A stretch of DNA of 7,051 bases from XYD1-FULL-44-32 sp964433715 (GTDB lineage: Bacteria; Patescibacteriota; Minisyncoccia; Phycocordibacterales; XYD1-FULL-46-19). The stretch's first letter is position 1, and every line of letters begins with the position of its first letter. The position numbers and the translations under genes are program-made. Below the pieces are notes generated by a model that was not told the origin of the DNA, searched no databases, and saw nothing but the letters and a program-made list of their open reading frames with translations. Location: positions 1 to 7,051 of the forward strand of contig CAYSSL010000030.1 in assembly GCA_964433715.1 (NCBI GenBank), given 5' to 3'. Below, piece after piece: positions 5,740 through 7,051 of the stretch.

Positions 5740-6948
5740 ATGCTTTTTTCTTACGAAGCCACCAATAAAAATGGTCAACCACAAAACGGTAGTGTGGAGG
5801 CACCAACTCGTGATACCGCTATTACGGCTCTGCAAAAGCGCGGCTTAATTGTTATCAATATTAAAGAAGAGGGGGAGCACGGAGTGTGGGCGGCTAGTCT
5901 AAATACTATTCTCAATCGGGTTCACCCGCGCGATGTGGTGATTTTGTCGCGTCAAATTGCCACTTTGTTTGAAGCCAAGGTGTCGGTTTTATCTACTTTT
6001 CGTCTCATTGCCACCGAAAGTTCTAACCCCATCTTGTCTAAAAAGCTTACTCAAGTGACCGATGATATTAAAACAGGTGTGCCTATTTCTACCGCTTTAG
6101 CTAAACACCCAGATGTGTTTAGTGACTTTTATGTCAGTATGGTTCGCTCGGGTGAAGAGTCGGGAAGACTGTCCGAAACTTTTACCTATTTGGCCGACTA
6201 TCTAGACCGTTCTTATGCCCTAATGTCTAAGGCCAAAAATGCCTTGATCTACCCAGTTTTTGTTATTTTGTCTTTTGTGGTGGTGATGATTTTAATGATG
6301 ACTTTCGTTATTCCTCGCTTGTCGGAGATATTGCTAGAAACAGGGCAAGAATTGCCCATTTATACCAAAATAGTGATTGGGATGAGTCGGTTTATGACCG
6401 ACTACAGCTTAATTTTCCTTGGCTTGCTGGTAGTTGTTACTATCTTCTTACTTAAATACATCCCAACCTCTAATGGGCGCATGGCTTTGTCGCGATTTAA
6501 GCTATCCATACCTTATGTGGGCAATCTTTATCGCAAGTTGTATTTGTCCCGTATGGCTGACAACTTAAACACTCTTATTACTTCTGGTGTATCTATGGTG
6601 CGTTCTATTGAGATTACAGCGGAGGTGGTGGGCAATGATGTGTACCGAGAAATATTAGAAGAAACCGCTGATTTGGTAAAATCGGGTAATGCCGTATCCG
6701 ATGTTTTGTCTCGGCACCAAGAGATACCGAGCATTATGAGCCAAATGATCAAGGTTGGTGAAGAATCGGGAAAGCTGACCTTTGTTCTTGGTACCTTGTC
6801 TCGTTTCTATCAGCGAGAAGTGGACAATGAAGTAGACACTTTGGTTGGTTTGATTGAGCCAGCGATGATTGTTCTTCTGGGCTTGGCGGTGGGGGTTTTG
6901 CTGACTGCGGTGCTTGTCCCCATTTACAATGTGGCATCTGGTTTCTAG
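5740..6948 (+). CDS. pilC: Type IV pilus inner-membrane platform protein PilC (T2SSF family)
   Basis: A 402-residue polytopic membrane protein. The family N-terminus FSYEATNKNGQPQNGSVEA (3-21) begins right after the ATG at 5740, so this start is preferred to a TTG at 5713 that would add nine residues overlapping pilT. Two T2SSF domains are visible: about 66-189, with the helix motif MVRSGEESGRL (134-144), and about 270-391, with the matching MIKVGEESGKL (336-346), reflecting the internal duplication of the family. Membrane helices lie at about 170-192, 220-240 and 372-394. PilC is the rotor-like platform beneath which PilB and PilT hexamers exchange to add or remove pilin. It starts 10 bp after pilT and closes the assembly block; the pilin promoter overlaps its last codons. 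There is no Shine-Dalgarno site and no cysteine. Length is close to the family's roughly 400 residues. Confidence 0.95.
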   Translation: MLFSYEATNKNGQPQNGSVEAPTRDTAITALQKRGLIVINIKEEGEHGVWAASLNTILNRVHPRDVVILSRQIATLFEAKVSVLSTFRLIATESSNPILSKKLTQVTDDIKTGVPISTALAKHPDVFSDFYVSMVRSGEESGRLSETFTYLADYLDRSYALMSKAKNALIYPVFVILSFVVVMILMMTFVIPRLSEILLETGQELPIYTKIVIGMSRFMTDYSLIFLGLLVVVTIFLLKYIPTSNGRMALSRFKLSIPYVGNLYRKLYLSRMADNLNTLITSGVSMVRSIEITAEVVGNDVYREILEETADLVKSGNAVSDVLSRHQEIPSIMSQMIKVGEESGKLTFVLGTLSRFYQREVDNEVDTLVGLIEPAMIVLLGLAVGVLLTAVLVPIYNVASGF

Positions 6949-6958
6949 GTGGTATAAT
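6931..6958 (+). promoter_or_regulatory. Strong extended -10 promoter for the pilin gene
   Basis: TGG-TATAAT (6950-6958) is a perfect -10 hexamer preceded by an extended -10 TGn. GTGGCA (6931-6936), a four-of-six -35 match, lies 16 bp upstream. The -35 is inside the end of pilC and the -10 starts 5 bp after its stop codon. Transcription would begin near 6965, giving a leader of about 54 nt. A separate promoter would fit the need for far more pilin than assembly proteins. Confidence 0.65.
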
Positions 6959-6967
6959 GATTAGCAC

Positions 6968-6991
6968 TAGTAAATTAGTAATTTAGTAAGG
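6968..6991 (+). repeat. Three tandem octamers overlapping a 15-bp palindrome in the pilin leader
   Basis: TAGTAAAT, TAGTAATT and TAGTAAGG follow one another with exact 8-bp spacing and share TAGTAA. The middle contains the perfect palindrome TAAATTA-g-TAATTTA (6971-6985). The array begins about 10 bp after the pilin -10 element, so it could be an operator or part of the leader RNA. Function is not shown by the sequence. Confidence 0.55.
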
Positions 6992-7003
6992 TGCTCCGGC
7001 GCC
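6990..7003 (+). promoter_or_regulatory. GC hairpin with UNCG tetraloop in the pilin 5' leader
   Basis: GGTGC (6990-6994) pairs with GCGCC (6999-7003), including one G-U pair, closing the loop TCCG (6995-6998). The C(UCCG)G arrangement is a member of the unusually stable UNCG tetraloop class. It is not followed by a T run, so it is not an intrinsic terminator. It ends 15 nt before the pilin ATG. Confidence 0.5.
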
Positions 7004-7018
7004 ACAATAACAAAAAAT

Positions 7019-7051
7019 ATGAACAACAAAGGTTTTACATTAATTGAATTG
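7019..7051 (+). CDS. Type IV pilin (prepilin), first 11 codons only
   Basis: The final 33 bases read MNNKGFTLIEL and run off the window. This is a textbook class III-type prepilin start: a short basic leader ending in Gly5, the PilD cleavage site between Gly and Phe, and Glu at mature position 5 (residue 10 here), in the F-T-L-I-E-L consensus. Prepilin peptidase would cleave and N-methylate the new Phe, and the following hydrophobic helix would pack in the fibre core. Major pilin, minor pilin and competence pseudopilin cannot be told apart from 11 residues. The strong dedicated promoter upstream favours an abundant subunit, possibly the major pilin (inference). The ATG is preceded by an A-rich stretch with no Shine-Dalgarno site. 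Confidence 0.9.
   Translation, partial: MNNKGFTLIEL

Noticed and set aside
263..6948. Type II secretion system instead of a type IV pilus
   Set aside because: A PilT retraction ATPase and actin-like PilM are present, and the gsp-specific genes and secretin are absent, which fits a type IV pilus.
6990..7003. Rho-independent terminator after pilC
   Set aside because: The hairpin is followed by AC-A-AT-AA-C and an A run, not a T run, and it lies downstream of the pilin promoter.

Overview
This window is a compact type IV pilus (T4P) assembly operon. It most likely comes from a Candidatus Patescibacteria (CPR, Parcubacteria-type) bacterium or a close relative. The placement is an inference from four things: the gene order pilM-pilN-pilO-[PilP-slot protein]-pilB-pilT-pilC-pilin, the lack of any secretin (PilQ) or lipoprotein PilP, the AT-rich gene leaders without Shine-Dalgarno sites, and the short, divergent PilN/PilO proteins. 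The standard bacterial code fits: TGA ends pilO and no reading frame needs it recoded.

Layout. Bases 1-188 hold the 5' end of a minus-strand ComF-family gene (comFC) with two CxxC zinc-knuckle pairs; it runs off the left edge. A short divergent intergenic region (189-262) carries back-to-back promoter-like elements. The plus strand then holds pilM (263-1390), pilN (1399-1989), pilO (1991-2584), a small unnamed membrane protein in the PilP position (2605-3003), pilB (3015-4589), pilT (4665-5729) and pilC (5740-6948). Gaps are 1-20 bp except the 75-bp gap before pilT. After pilC, a 70-bp leader carries a strong extended -10 promoter, a triplicated octamer containing an AT palindrome, and a GC hairpin with a UNCG loop. 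The window ends after the first 11 codons of a type IV pilin gene (7019-7051).

How the parts work together. PilM (cytoplasmic, actin-like), PilN and PilO (single-pass, coiled-coil plus ferredoxin-like) and probably the PilP-slot protein form the alignment ring around the membrane platform PilC. PilB powers extension and PilT powers retraction. The pilin downstream is the fibre subunit. The divergent comFC links the locus to DNA uptake, because ComFC and retractable pili are both used in natural transformation.

I do not see a wholly new system. The points most worth a second look are the near-total absence of cysteine from the seven complete proteins except a CX6C pair in PilN, the loss of the zinc tetracysteine in PilB, the altered Walker A and Walker B boxes of PilT, the orphan ribosome-binding site before pilT, and the structured pilin leader.
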